Notes: generated from the sequence alone by a model not told the origin. Shown: positions 1-12,002, numbered from the stretch's first letter. The stretch: 64,000 bases of DNA from Ligustrum vulgare (GCA_963555705.1 OY743182.1:55999092-56063091); one strand, 5' to 3'. Numbers and translations are program-made.

Positions 1-690
1 CCCAACACCAAGGAGTAATAAAAAGGTTAGGGATGAGTTTGATGATGATGGAGGTATGGAACAAAAGTGAAACATGTGTAGGAGTAGAGGAGAGCGGTGT
101 GATAGGAAGTTTGATAGGGGACTGGATCGAGGTCATCTAAGGAGGCATGGAAGAAGTGATGGAATATATGAGAATGTTGGTAGTGTAAAAAATAAGATTT
201 CATCATACCATGAGAGGGGTGCTACGAAGAAGGTGACGAAGGAGAGTGATACAATGTTGGACCTTAAGGAGCTAATGAATTTTTTTTTAAAAAAAGTTTA
301 TTGCATGGGAGCATGAAAGGTTGAAAGAAAGGTGGGAACTGAGTTGCAAGAAGTTCCCTGGGATAAGGAAATTGAGAAGAAGGAGGAATAGCTAAAAATT
401 GAAGTAGTTGATCAATCTTCGAATTTTTATATAGAAGATCAAAATATTGATGAGGGGGTACATGAGCTTACCAATGTAGATTAGGTTGTTGAGAATAAAA
501 ATGTGGGAGAGTTGATTGAGAATGATAATGTGGAGGAGGTGGTTGAGGATAAAATTTTTAGAGTGGTGATCGAAAGAGGTGAAGAGAAGTGCCTCGTTGT
601 TAAACCTGATGGAGTGGTGATGATTCATCACGAATACAAGGATAAGCTAAATTTCAAACCTAATTGACGATTGAAAGTGACTATGCGCGC

Positions 691-722
<32 letters not shown>

Positions 723-907
723 ATCAAACATAGGATAAGCTAAATTTATTTTTGGTAGCATTATTTGGATGCATATTTTTGAATTGATTATACAATTTTC
801 ATGGTGTTTTTGTAATAAAAATCAAAATTCGAGGACTGAATTGAAGAAGACCAGAAGACGAGGGACTTTACTTGCGAATAGTTTAAATGAAAGAGAAAAC
901 AAAACCA
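1..907. other. unclassified broken coding remnant
   Basis: About 0.9 kb without an intact gene. On the + strand a short open stretch (74-316) is rich in Arg/Lys/Gly/Asp, and a second, stop-broken stretch (about 390-665) is rich in Glu/Val/Asp. The mix resembles the basic and acidic linker regions of decayed retroelement gag or pro genes. I find no zinc knuckle, protease or RT motif to confirm this. A (GC)n(AC)n microsatellite interrupts it at 685-720. From 721 to 907 I see only AT-rich non-coding sequence. The upstream part lies outside the window. Confidence 0.3.
685..720. repeat. (GC)8(AC)10 compound microsatellite
   Basis: Alternating purine-pyrimidine run: about eight GC units followed directly by about ten AC units. 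Such runs can adopt Z-DNA. No coding role is visible. Confidence 0.95.

Positions 908-908
<1 letters not shown>

Positions 909-955
<47 letters not shown>
909..955. repeat. (AAT)n microsatellite at the CACTA insertion site
   Basis: About 15 AAT units ending exactly where the CACTA terminus begins at 956. The last AAT could be one copy of the 3-bp target duplication. The other copy cannot be seen because the 3' end of the element is missing. Confidence 0.9.
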
Positions 956-1200
956 CACTAGTACAAAACAGGAGAAAAAAAGTTGGAATACACGTCGGTT
1001 TTTAATAAAACCGACGCGTATAAAAGGGCGGTGGCATTTTTATAAATATTTTGCGCATCGGTTCAACTAGAACCGACGCAAAAAACTGGCTTCGCGCGTC
1101 GGTTCTTGATGAATCGACGCGTAAAATAGGTTCACCGCCCGTCGCCATCTCCACCACGCCTCCACCGCCCGGCACCATATCCACCCGCCCCTTTCTCCTA
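956..1200 (+). repeat. CACTA 5' terminus and subterminal repeats
   Basis: The terminal CACTAGTACA is followed by several copies of CGTCGGTT and its reverse complement AACCGACG, at about 985-1016, 1056-1079, 1097-1104 and, more diverged, 1113-1121. In the CACTA family such subterminal motifs bind the TNPA-type protein. The same octamer is present at the opposite end of the second copy (57200-57400), which ties the two copies to one family. Confidence 0.75.
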
Positions 1201-1230
1201 CATTGTAAGACCCACTTCCTCCCACTTCCT

Positions 1231-1324
1231 CATGTGTGTGTGTGTGTGTGTGTATAACTTTGTATATGTATATATCTTTGTATACGTATCTATCTTTGTT
1301 AGTGTGTGTGTGTGTGTGTGTGTA
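1231..1324. repeat. two (GT)n microsatellites
   Basis: Two GT runs of about eleven units each (1231-1253 and 1302-1323) separated by TATATCTTTGTA-like sequence. The flanks of both runs resemble each other, so a local duplication is likely. Confidence 0.9.
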
Positions 1325-1907
1325 TATATTTGTTAGTATAAATTTAGTTTAGTTTGGATGTTAATTTTATATTGTTGATTTTGAGTTAGTAGATGGAAAC
1401 ATTGTAATATTTGAATTATTGGAGTTATATTGAAATTATGAGATGTTAAGTTATGAAATCTTAGCTTGACTTTTCAGGAATTGCGAATGGATTTTGGATT
1501 AATCTTGGAGTAGTTGATGATGTTGAAGTTTGATTGGAGTTGTATTTAAGTTTTGAATATGTTGAGGTTGAACATTTTGGTTTATTGTGGCATTTTGATT
1601 CTTCCTACAGGTTGGCTAAGTCCAATTTATAGGGGATGTTTTGCCGAAATATTTGCAGGATTTTGTAAATAAAAAATTATAATGATAATTTAAATTGATT
1701 TTCACTAGTACAGAATTGACTATACTAAATAAATAACTACATAGAATATAATCATCCTAATAAAATTATGAAGTTTCTAACCTAATAAATTATCGTATTT
1801 GATTTCAATTATGAATATATAGTTGGTTTAAGGTTGTATCCTAAAAAATATTAACTCAAAACTAATAATTTTTTTTTAATTATATCTTCACATATAGGTC
1901 ATTAAAT
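1325..1907 (+). other. CACTA 5' non-coding region with hairpin module and internal CACTA-like terminus
   Basis: AT-rich leader between the subterminal repeats and the TNP2 gene. Two things stand out. At 1602-1660 lies a copy of a hairpin module that recurs elsewhere in the window. At 1703 the sequence CACTAGTACAGAA repeats the terminal motif of the family without the CGTCGGTT repeats that should follow it. Confidence 0.5.
1602..1660 (+). other. hairpin module, copy 1
   Basis: CTACAGGTTGG, a short loop (CTAAGT), then CCAATTTATAGGGGA, followed by a weakly conserved tail. The two arms pair, with G-T wobbles if transcribed. Related copies are at 8110-8176, 43033-43095, 58333-58390, 59091-59150 and 63641-63692. 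Confidence 0.7.
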
Positions 1908-4900
1908 ATGGATCGGTGTTGGATGTATGGCAGACATAATAGACATGAATATGTAAAAGGTGTTGAAGAGTTTATGAAATGTGCGATGAACACAAGAGAA
2001 AGAAAGGTGAAGCAATGATTTTCTTTCCTTGTTATGATTGTAAGAATCTGAGAAAGTTTCGTAGTTTTGATCAAGTGAAGAGTCATTTGATTTATCGTGG
2101 GTTTAAGGAAGGTTATACACGATGGATATGGTATGGTGAGAGTATGTTTCCCAGGAAGAGCACTGGTGACGATGTTGGTGTTCAGGAGGAGAATAATTTG
2201 AGCAATATTGGTGAGAATGACGTGTAAAATGATGAGAATGATTTGATAGACGAAATGGCGCGTGATATACAAGGGGAATACATTAAAAAGCCTCATGTAT
2301 TAGATAGCTTGTTCAACGATTCTGAGAAGCCTTTGTTTTCTAGTTGTAATAAATTCACAAAATTGTCTGTTGTACTGAAATTGTATAACTTGAAAGCAAA
2401 CAATAGGTGGAGTGATAAGAGTTTCACGATATTATTGGAACTATTATGAGAGATGCTTCCGGAAGTTAACGAGCTTCCTACTTCAATCTACGAGGCAAAG
2501 AAATTGTTGTGCCCGATGGGTATGGAGACCAAGAGGATACATGCATGTCCAAATGATTGTATACTGTATCAAAATGATTACAAGAACTTGCGTCTATGTC
2601 CAAAGTGTGGGGCATCACTGTATAAGTAAAAGAACGTGAATGATAATTGTGGTCATAAGAAAAGACCTCTGACGAAGGTGTTATGGTATTTACCAGTAAT
2701 ACTAAGATTTAAACGTTTGTTTTCCAATGCAAAGGATGCAAAGAACTTGCGGTGGCATGCTGACGGGAAAAAAGAAGATGGAAAACTAAGACACGTGGCC
2801 GATTCTCCTCAATGGAGGAATATTAATAGGCTATTTCCTGAATTTGGGGGTGAAGATAGAAATCTTAGGCTGAGACTATGTACAGATGAGATGAACCCGC
2901 GTGGTAACATTAGTAGTTGACATAGCACTTGGCCGGTTCTTTTGACGATTTACAATCTTCCTCCTTGGTTATGTATGAAGCGCAAGTATATCATGTTATC
3001 TTTGTTAATATCAGGGCCTAAACAACCAGGGAATAACATAGATGTTTACCTAGCCCCACTAATTGAAGATTTAAGACTGTTGTAGGATGAAGGTGTGTCA
3101 GTGTTTGATGCACATAGCCAGATGAATTTCACCCTACGTGCTATGATTTTTTGCACTGTAAATTTTTCCAGCTTATGGTAACTTTTCGGGTTATACTAAC
3201 AAAGGACCTAAAGTGTGTCCCATGTGTGAAGAAGACACGATTGATCTTTGGTTAAAAAACTGTAAGAAAAATGTCTTTATGAGTCATAGAAGATTTCTCC
3301 CTGCTGACCACCCTTATCGAAAGAAGAAAAAGTCATTCAATGGGAAAATCGAGGCTCGAGCAGCTCGCTTGTCGTTAACAGGAGTTGAGGTATATGAACG
3401 AGTTAAAAATATTGATATTTTGTTTGAAAAACCTTTTAAACCTCCTCAGAAGAGTCTTTGGAAGAAGATGTCCATATTCTGGGATTTACCTTATTGGCAA
3501 CATTTATCAGTAAAATATTGTCTTGATGTAATGCACGTGGAGAAAAATGTTTGTGATAGCATCATTGGGAGATTATTGAATATTCAAGGAAATATGAAAG
3601 ATGGTATCAAAGTCAAGAAGGACATGGTAGAAATGGGGATACGAGATCAGTTAGCACCGCAAGAGTCAGAAAACGTACTTATATACCCCCAGCTTGCTAT
3701 ACTTTGCCTAGAAAAGAAGAAACAAGTTTTTCTGAGTGCCTGCATGCTATTAAAGTTTCATTTGGATACTCTTCAAACATCAAAAGTCTTGTATCGATGA
3801 AGGACCTGAAATTTGTTGGCATGAAGTCTCATGATTGTCATGTCTTAATGCAACACTTGCTACCAGTTGCAATTCGAGGCATACTTCCAAAACACGTTAG
3901 ACATGTCATTATAAAACTGTATTTTTTCTTCAACGCAATTTGCAGTAAAGTTGTTGATCCGAAGGCGTTGGATGATTTGCATGCCGATATTGTTATCACT
4001 CTATGTCAATTTGAAATGTATTTTCTGTCATCATTTTTTGACGTTATGGTGCACTTACTTGTTCACTTGGTAAGGGAAATTAAGATATGAGGTCCAGTGT
4101 TCTTGAGGTATATGTATCCATTTGAGAGATACATGGGTATATTGAAAGGATATGTGAGAAATCGATTTTGACCTGAAGGCAGTATCATTGAAGGTTATGC
4201 TATTGAGGAAGCTATTGAATTTTGTACTGATTACCTAGATGACATTGAGACTATGGGTGTTCCTAAATCTCGTCACGAGGGAAGACTTGAAGGTAAAGGT
4301 ACATTTGGAAGCAAATCAATCGTCCCTAATGTTGAATTGCGAATAAAGCACACCTCCTTGTATTACAACACCTTCCTGAAGTTCATTTATATTTGGATGA
4401 GCACATGTCCATCTTAAGGTAGCAGAATCCTTCAAAAGTTGAAAGGTGGGTAACTAATGAACATAATCGTTCATTTGTAAAATGGTTCAAAGATAGAGTG
4501 ATGAAAGAGTTGTCACAAACGCCGAATACAATTGTTGAAACGGTAAAGTGGTTAGCGTATGACCCTAGCACGATTGTGAGGTCTTTTGAAGCATATGACA
4601 TTAATGAGTATACATTTTACACTAAACATCAAGATGATAAGAGTGTGGTGCAAAACAGTGGAGTGACACAAGTAGCACTTTCAAGAGATTTTTCAAGTGC
4701 TAAAGATACAATTCCAATAGATGCCTCGGTGTCCTATTATGGTGTCATTGAAGATATTTGGGAACTTGATTACAGGGAGTTCAAGTTTCCTCTGTTCCAA
4801 TGTAAATGTGCTGATAATCGACGGGGTGTTCTGGGTGGATGAATTAGGTTTCATTTTGGTAGATTTTGGACATTTGAGTTATCTTGACGAGACATTCATA

Positions 4901-5155
4901 CTTGCATCACAAGTGAAACAGATATTTTATGTTCTTGATCCTGCAAATACTAAGTGGTCAGTCGTCCTTCAAGGTAAGAAACACATTGTTGGCATTGGTG
5001 ATGTGGTAGATGAAGAAGATTATGATCACTTTGATGAAACCCCTCCATTTTATATTGGTATACATGGGAGTGCAACTTTAGGGGAAGATAACATTGAATT
5101 AAATTATATGCGTTGGGATCATGAGGAAGGATTATGGATTGATCGTTGTTTGTGA
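1908..5155 (+). pseudogene. TNP2-like CACTA transposase (broken)
   Basis: The start at 1908 opens with Met-Asp-Arg-Cys-Trp-Met-Tyr, the usual N-terminus of plant TNP2 proteins. A transposase-associated domain follows with FFPCYDCKN and YRGFKEGYTRWIWYGE (about 2010-2140). The Transposase_21 core runs from about 2460 to 3700: a GPKQPGNNIDVYLAPLIEDL stretch near 3014-3073, KVCPMCEEDT near 3211-3240, and CLDVMHVEKNVCDSIIG near 3520-3570. A DUF4218-like region (MQHLLPVAIRG, near 3850) and a DUF4216-like region (YYGVIEDIWELDY, near 4735) follow in the expected order. In-frame stops (for example near 2919, 3084 and 4088) and several frame changes break it, the first just after the N-terminal 25 codons. 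It would have cut and joined the element's ends in the nucleus; this copy cannot. Confidence 0.85.
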
Positions 5156-5268
5156 TTATTAATTCTTCGAGTTCATTTATATATTCTTGCTTATAACTCT
5201 CTTGTAATCTTTATATATGCCCTATATGTTGTTAATATTCATTTGTGATATTGATAACTATAATTTGA

Positions 5269-5277
<9 letters not shown>

Positions 5278-5299
<22 letters not shown>

Positions 5300-5300
5300 T
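5278..5300. repeat. (TA)n microsatellite
   Basis: About eleven TA units between the TNP2 remnant and the second CACTA gene. It probably lies in the 5' leader or an intron of that gene. Confidence 0.9.
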
Positions 5301-5346
5301 TATACGTTGTTATATGTGCAGGTATGTGCACAATTGTTCCAATATA

Positions 5347-7180
5347 ATGGGCAAGTCTTCAAGCTCTTCAGATGATCATCGTACTGCCCAAACAAAAAAA
5401 ACAAGAGGGCCAACTATGTGTAACAACATGAAGAAGGCTGGGAAGGAGGTAAATGTAATTGAGTTCAATGATCATTTTAGGTCGATCGGACCAGACACGA
5501 CGAACTTCAGAAATTTTTTCGGGTCGTTGGTGCGTATTCACGTTGATATAAATATCAGTGATTGGCACAAAGTTGATCGAGGCCTTAAGGACATGATATG
5601 GGAAGAAATAAAGGTACAGTCACTTTATACGTATTGGATTGATAAGTGATCGTAATTTTTATTTTTATAACATTGCATATTATCTTTGTCTTTCAGAAGG
5701 AGTTCAACATCCCCATGACAGTGCGAAAAGACGTGTTTTGAAAGTTGCAGGGATGCGGTGGAAAGATTTCAAGACGAGACTGGTTCATGATTACATTACA
5801 CATGACCACCTGAAATATAAAGATCCTACAAAACTTTATGATTTCATAACTAAAGAGCAATGGGAGTCGTTCAAGAAAGAACGCCAGACGGAGAAATTTA
5901 AGGTATAATTAAATTTAAGCATGTGGTTTATTGAGTTGAAAACTAAAAACATGTGATTTATTGAGTTGAAAACCAATAACATGTGATTTTTTTCAAGAAA
6001 AAAGTAAGAAGGCCAGGGATAGTCAATTACGTAACGAGCATCCACATTATTTGGGCTCCACTGGTTATGCGGGGATGAAGCCACAGTGGCTAGTAAGTGA
6101 CCCACTATCTACTAGCTTTTCATGTGACATGATTAGCTCGTCTATCGTAAGCGATGATCGCAGTTTAGATTGGGTTCGAGCTAGATCAAAAGAAAAAGGA
6201 AAATGGAACTTACTACATCCCCATCGAGGAGAGTGTTTGACAAAATTATAAGTATATCCTCCTGATTTCTCATATTCTCAATTGAAATTTACTTAAACAC
6301 TTATATTTAGTTTCCATTATTTTTTGAACAGGTTGAAAAAGCTGAGCAAGTCACGCAGGGGACATTTGTGCCAAGTAGACATCATGATATCTTAAGTGAA
6401 GCCCTTGGTAAGGAGGATCGCCTTGGTAGGTTGAGGGGGTATGGCGTCTATGTCACCACGAGGGATGTTTACGGCAGGCCCGATGACTACATTAGACGAT
6501 CGTGTGAGGTCGTGTCAGTAGACGATATTAAGGATATGCTCGTGAAGGAGATGGAGGATAGTATTACCAAGCGGGTCAGGCGTGAGACCATGTCGGAGAT
6601 GCAGAGTAAATTTGATAAATATGATGCTATCCTCCAGCACTTGGGCATAAATCTTGAGGCCGAGGTGGAAGTAGTTCCACAGCGCCGAACACCAACTCGC
6701 AGTAGTTGTCACTCCGTGGATCTAGATCCATTTAATGGACTTCAGGTATTTAATTTTAAATTATTTAAAGTTTTTAAACATTACTTATGTTATTTCAACT
6801 AGAAGGGCTAAAATATATGTTTAATCATGTTATACAATATAAGTGTTGATGGTGAGAAACAAATAGTGGCGAGAGGGATGGTTTATCCATCCGGACCCGA
6901 GACTGTGGTCCATCATCAACCACTCTGGCTTGATCATGCTAAGGTTTCCGTTGACCATGTTATAGATGGTCCAAAAGCGTTCTATCTTCTAGTGCCATCT
7001 CAATACCACACCATGGTGGGGGAAGCTATTGGAAGCTTCTTTCAATGGCCTAAGGAATTGGTGATTTTTGAAGAGGTAATAATATTTAGTTATATAAAAA
7101 TTACCTATTTCTTTTTAATGTGTATTAGACGTGTTATGATGTTTAAAATTGTCTTATTGCAGGAAGATGCACCAAAATAG
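5347..7180 (+). pseudogene. second CACTA gene, Transposase_24 (TNPA-like) part
   Basis: The start at 5347 opens MGKSSSSSDDHRTAQ. Exon-like blocks with GT..AG boundaries are readable in order: GLKDMIWEEIK (to about 5612), then FNIPMTVRKDVLKVAGMRWK (5703-5900), then HPHYLGSTGYAGMKPQWL (about 6000-6090), SLDWVRARSKEKGKWNL (about 6160-6250), and a long block from about 6330 to 6745 (GTFVPSRHHDILSEALGKED, ending in a coiled-coil-like acidic and basic stretch). A further block, 6850-7075, carries HHQPLWLDHAKVSV. This order matches the plant Transposase_24 family. The blocks appear to continue into the Ulp1-like domain after 7163, suggesting one transcription unit. A stop near 7178 and frame changes between blocks (some explained by introns) make it a pseudogene. 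Confidence 0.75.
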
Positions 7181-7222
7181 GTAAAGAAATCTAACAAAGG
7201 GAAAACGCCTCAGAGTTTCGAA

Positions 7223-8330
7223 ATGTCATCTACCCAGCGACCTGTAATTGTTGACGATGAGACATTACAACATCTGGGTGATAAATGCAAAATGTTACAC
7301 ACTCTGATCCTTCGATTGCTTGTTGGTGATGACTTCTATTGGGTGAATGTAGATGACTCCGTGTTCAGCTGTAAGTTTGAAGATGGTATTTTTGTTACAT
7401 TCGGAGACATCACCGATTTGCTTACGATGCAATGGTTGGATACATTTATCCTACAAGTATTTTCATTGTAAGACTTCTGACTACAAATTATAACTTCAAT
7501 TTGATTAAATCATTATTTTATTTCTATTTCTTACTTTTACCCGTTTCAGGTACCTCCATGAGTTGTGTCAGCAATACGGTATTGAATCGATTGGATTCAT
7601 GTCTCCAACACACATTGCTTCGATTACAGTTAGAACAAATGTGAATGGTGTTGTAACTTATATGGCCTACACCATGAAGGCAATGCAATCTTAGAAATTC
7701 ATTCTAGCACCGTATTTTCAAGAGTAAGACTACTGATCGATACTCTATCTTTTTTTTACCTCAGTTGATTAGTATGATGTTTAAAGTTGTAGTTACACGT
7801 TCATAATACGTAGGAACCACTGGATGTTGCTACTGATTTCTCCTCAGAAGAATACGGTGTACTTCTTGGATTCAGCTGCTGCATCGAAGAGTGACATTGA
7901 TATCAAGCCGATATTGAACACGTAAGTAATTATTTCCTCGATCATGGTTTTCGTTTATTAGTGAATAAGTTAGGATAATTTTCATGAAGTAATTGTGGAG
8001 TTGTTGTGAAATTGATTGTGGAGTTATGGTGAAATTGATTTTGAAGTTGTGGTGATATTGATGCATTTATGTTGTAATTGTTGAGAAGTTGTGATAGTAT
8101 TCTATAGCAGGGTCTCTCTACAAATTGGATAAGTTCAATTTATAGGGGAGACTCTGTTAAAATTTTTGTAGAAAATTTGAGTCTAATTATTATTTTGTAA
8201 CTTGTTCTTATAATTTATTAAAACTTTAGGGCTTTCAAAACGTATTGGGCATGTGGAGGCTTTAGGGCAAAAATGAATACATTCCTCATGGGATCGAAAA
8301 TCCGGACTCAAAAAGTCCATTTTATGTGCT
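7223..8330 (+). pseudogene. Ulp1-like C48 peptidase domain of the CACTA element (catalytic Cys missing)
   Basis: Readable blocks are MQWLDTFILQVFSL (7428-7469), YLHELCQQYGIESIGFMSP after an acceptor near 7550, and then HWMLLLISPQKNTVYFLDS (about 7818-7875), which carries the catalytic His-Trp and the FLDS of Ulp1/SENP-type cysteine peptidases. A last block after an acceptor near 8230 reads FKTYWACGG. The C-terminal block with the catalytic Cys is lost at the 3' truncation; it is still present in the sister copy (Glu-Cys-Gly-Tyr near 58050). A stop at about 7693 breaks the frame. Ulp1-like domains riding in plant CACTA and MULE elements are well known; their role in transposition is not settled. 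Confidence 0.75.
8110..8176 (+). other. hairpin module, copy 2 (in a CACTA Ulp1 intron)
   Basis: GTCTCTCTACAAATTG, loop GATAAGTT, then CAATTTATAGGGGAGAC. The arms pair over about 16 bp with one mismatch and one offset. The tail CTCTGTTAAAATTTTTGTAGA is shared with the other copies. It lies in the presumed intron just upstream of the last Ulp1 exon-like block, and the sister CACTA copy has it at the same place (58333-58390). Confidence 0.8.
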
Positions 8331-8389
8331 TGCGGTACACACTTTTATTGAACATTTTTTTTTTTAAAAAAAAGAGTGATCGATTACAT

Positions 8390-8570
8390 TGTTCTTTGAC
8401 TTTGCTTCCAAGTTTGCTGTATTCTTCGCCAGCAGGCCTCGACAAAAAATGAGTGCTATTGGTCTGATGTAGCCCATTCAACAAAAAGATGAATCCTTAC
8501 GATATTATGTCACCCGTTTTAATCGAGCAACATTAGGGTTATAAATTTACAGATGACATCTTTCTTCACA
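8390..8570 (+). pseudogene. Ty3/gypsy gag fragment
   Basis: In one frame the sequence reads FASKFAVFFASRPRQK and then QQKDESLRYYVTRFNRATLG, with stops between and after. This matches the retrotransposon gag core (FVAxFxxSRPRKK... ESLRxYLxRFN) of Tat/Retrosat-type gypsy elements. Nothing upstream joins to it; it abuts the truncated CACTA element. Confidence 0.6.
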
Positions 8571-8639
8571 ATTACGATCAACGGTTTATCCTCGAATATA
8601 TCTCAAAACTACATGATTTGGGTTAGTGCATTGCATAGA

Positions 8640-10483
8640 ACTCTTGATTGACACAATTACATCAGTGCATGCTTTAGTGCACCAATGCAAGTAAAAATAT
8701 CTCCACGTTACCTACTTCACACCACCTTTTCTTGACCCAAACAAACTCCAATTGAGCTGAATTTTGAATATGTTGTAGATAAGGACAAATAATTTCATAT
8801 ACCCGGACATATCTCGAAAAAAAATTCACATTTTCAAGGGGATGTCTGGTGTTGAATATCAGTAGTCACTCATATTCTGAAATTCAAGTATTTTGCTATA
8901 CTCTAGTTTAGGGGTGTTTATTTAGGTTACTTCAATGCCATGCAACTTTTAAATGATGTCTAATTTGTGTTGTGCTTACTTGCATGAGTAAAATCACAAA
9001 CTGAATAGGAGAAGCATGGGAAGTGACCTGATTTTCCAGACGACGTTGACATAAGAAGCCTCAAGTGATCACAACATTTCTCTAAACCCGGGAAGTACCC
9101 ACCTCGTCTTTTATGTGTTGTTTTTAGTTGGTATATCTATTTATCCTACATTGAGGACAATGTAATTTTCTAGTTTGGGGGATATCTCATTCATTTGTCT
9201 CATCATCGTTATTCCTCTATGTACATTTCATTTCATTTCATTCAATATTATTTTAGGATATATATAGAAAAACAAAAAGAAATTGAAAATTTTGAAAAAT
9301 TATGTTGATTTATTTTCCGCCTATAATGTAGTTCACATTAAACTTGCGCTTTAGATTAGATTTTTGGACAACATTCTAACTTGATTTTTTATTTGCCTAC
9401 TTATTCATGTTAGACTTGACAAAATTGAGCACATAGTCATGTCGAATTATTGTTTGTGTGAGAATGTATTTGGAATAGGTGGGGGCATTATCATGCAATT
9501 TGAACTAGGAATGAAGTTATAATCCCCAATCTTAAGTTATTAGATCCTGACCCTAAAAATTAGAATGGAAAGGTTAGTATGAGTATGTATGGACTGGGTT
9601 GAGGATTTGAAGTTCTTGATTTGATACCTTTGATTAAAGTGGTTTTGGTCAACGAGTACAAGTCAACATTAGCTAAAAATATTTATATTAGTCTTATTCA
9701 TCTCTTCTTAGCCTTTTTGATTCGGGCAAGTAAGCTTTTAAGAATCTTTAAAACCTAGTATCCTAAATTCATTTGAGTTGAGAATTATTAGCTCAAAGTT
9801 TGTTACACGAGTCACTTAAAAAACTTAAGGGAGAGAGGACTTACATATAAGACACAAAACTATCTTTAATTTTCTTTGTAGCCTTTGTGACTCGAGTAAT
9901 TAAATCTTTAAGGGTTCTCAGAACCTGGTGCCCTAAAGTCATCTTATTTGGGAGTCACCGACCTAAATCTCGCTATAGTGGTCACATAGAAAGTCAATTA
10001 GAAAAGTAATGGACAAAGATAAAAAAAGTTTCTTGGTATAAACTTTAATACTAGAACCCTGGAAATTGAGGGAGTGGAATTGGGAACTACTTACTATTGA
10101 TATGTTTTGCAAACTTGTATCTTGTTCTGACTGTCTTATGTGGAAAAATGCTATGTATAAATATTTAGAAGCCACATGAATATAGGGAACTTGGGGATAT
10201 AAGAGAAAAATATAAGGTTGTGATCATCTATGAGAGTTGTGTAAGGAAATAAAAAAATCATTGATTGACCACATGAGATGTGGGTTTGTTTGTGCATGGT
10301 AAGTCACACACTATGTTAAGTGTATTTTTATGCGAGTATGCATTTGATTTTGGCTATTCAAACACACACTTGGAAAGTCGAGCATAGGATAAGTAGATTT
10401 TTTTAAAAATGTTTTTCTATTCTCTCTTATATAGTATATTTTTTTATTCGAACTTGAAGCAATATGGTAAGCAAGGTGATAGT
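8640..10483 (+). mobile_element. 3' region of an older Athila-like element
   Basis: Non-coding sequence parallel to the 3' region of the younger element next door: 8720-8930 aligns by eye to 15660-15870 (the run around CACCTACTT...CATGACCCAAA...AACTCCAA), and 9150-9980 aligns to 16120-16650, including TTGAGGACAATGTA followed by TTTGGGGG, which looks like a polypurine tract. The younger element is inserted at its right side at 10484, and 17483-17564 appears to continue it. Apart from this I see no gene in the interval; the open frame 9963-10175 (minus) has no recognisable motif. Confidence 0.6.
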
Positions 10484-11996
10484 TGATAAGTGTATTTTAC
10501 ACACTTATTTCTATCCTAAAAGTATGATTTTATATGTTTGTTTTAGAATATTTTCTATTTATTTTGTGTTATTTGTTTATATTTCAGAAATAATCCCAAA
10601 GTCGAGAAAACAATGGAATTGGAGCAAAAACAAGCAAATTAGAAGTTCAAGGACTAAAGTATACAAATCAAATGAAGAAGGGCCAAATTGAAAATACTCA
10701 ATGATTGATCCGGACCATGATACGATACTTGAAGAATGCTAGGAGTCAATTGGATGCAATTAAAAGTCAAAAGGGAATGAACTATGATAAGAATATTACC
10801 ATAAATTCATTCCAATCACACAAGATTTTTGGGCAGATTTTTAGTCATACTTTGAAACCTAATTTCGGGGCAGTAAACGTTCGAATTGGGAAAATCCTAT
10901 TTCAGAAATAATTTTATCCCTTTACGTTATCTTTCTAAAGGATTTTGAATCATCTAAATCGAATGAGGGAATAGAAAGATATGATCAAAATACTAAACGC
11001 TGTGCAGTGACAAAAAAATCTTCCGCGAAGGTAACTTTCCTTGTTCGGTTGAAACTCTTTCGGAATTTAATTTGGACGTGAAACTCAGCATTCTTTCTCC
11101 CCAAGTAATCTAATTCTCATGAACATCTATAAATACATGGCTTGGGGCACGAAATTGAGGGTTCCCAATCTTCATAATTCATGCCAAAATGCTATCGAAT
11201 TGCAAGGGGATCCATAGGAGGCCAAATTCAAGATTGAAGAACAATGATCAAGGAGTTGAATAGGGTGACATCTTTTCATACTTCTTGTGATTTATTTTAG
11301 ATCATGTATTTATGCTAGGTTTTAATTGTTAGAATTGTGATGAAGCATTAATTTATTGATTCCTTGTTTTGACTTTATATTTATATTGTGCAATTTATGA
11401 GACTGATGCAATTAATTATGTTGTTATTATCATCTATGATTGTGGACGCATAATTATTGATGTTTGTGATAGATTTCTATGTTTGAAAGAGTAGAAATTT
11501 ATTAGACCTTGATTAATTGCTGCGAAGTCCGATAGGGGATATAAATATACCCCTATGCTTCGTGTTATCCTTAAAAGTGTTCATAATTCGTTAATGCTTT
11601 TCTACATGTTTGGATTGGTCATAGAAATATAGGCTCGTCTCTTATAGGAAAAGGTGTTTATGCATCGCTCGAAAGGGGACATAAATAAATATAGGAACAC
11701 GGATTTTCAATACTCATACCTTGTTATTAAATGTTTAAGTCAAATACATGGTTGATATGTTTAATGTGGATTCATAATTCTAACATATTCATCTCATCCT
11801 TTTAACAAATCAAATTTTCTTATTTTCTTTATTTTAATTTGTTTTTCAAAATCAAAATTTCCAAATCCTAAGCTTTTCTTGTTCCAGTTAAGGTAGTAGT
11901 CTAAAATATAATTTAAAACAATCTCTGTGGGATCGATACTTGGATTCACGTCCACTTTATTACTTGCGCGACCCGTGCACTTGCGGAGCGTTAACA
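10484..11996 (+). repeat. 5' LTR of the Athila-like element
   Basis: 1.5 kb, beginning TGATAAGTGTATTTTACACAC (a short inverted repeat at the very end) and ending GGAGCGTTAACA. The last third matches the 3' LTR at 16687-17482, and the whole aligns in reverse to 24583-26108. No coding function. Confidence 0.9.
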
Positions 11997-12002
11997 AGTT
12001 TT

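Larger units (their letters stand above)
956..8340 (+). mobile_element. CACTA (En/Spm) DNA transposon, 3'-truncated
   Basis: The element opens with CACTAGTACAAAACAGG, a typical CACTA terminus. A subterminal zone follows with CGTCGGTT motifs in both orientations (about 985-1130). Inside, in order on +, are a TNP2-type transposase pseudogene (1908-5155), a second gene of the Transposase_24 type (5347-7180) and a Ulp1-like C48 peptidase (7223-8330). This gene set is standard for plant CACTA elements. The 3' terminus is missing: after the Ulp1 remnant the sequence passes into Ty3/gypsy debris near 8390. A second copy on the other strand (57200-58952) retains the missing 3' end. Every reading frame is broken by stops or frameshifts, so the copy is not autonomous. 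Confidence 0.85.

Noticed and set aside
5836..6105. Minus-strand open frame opposite the Transposase_24 gene
   Set aside because: It is a shadow of the exons and introns on + and has no motif of its own.
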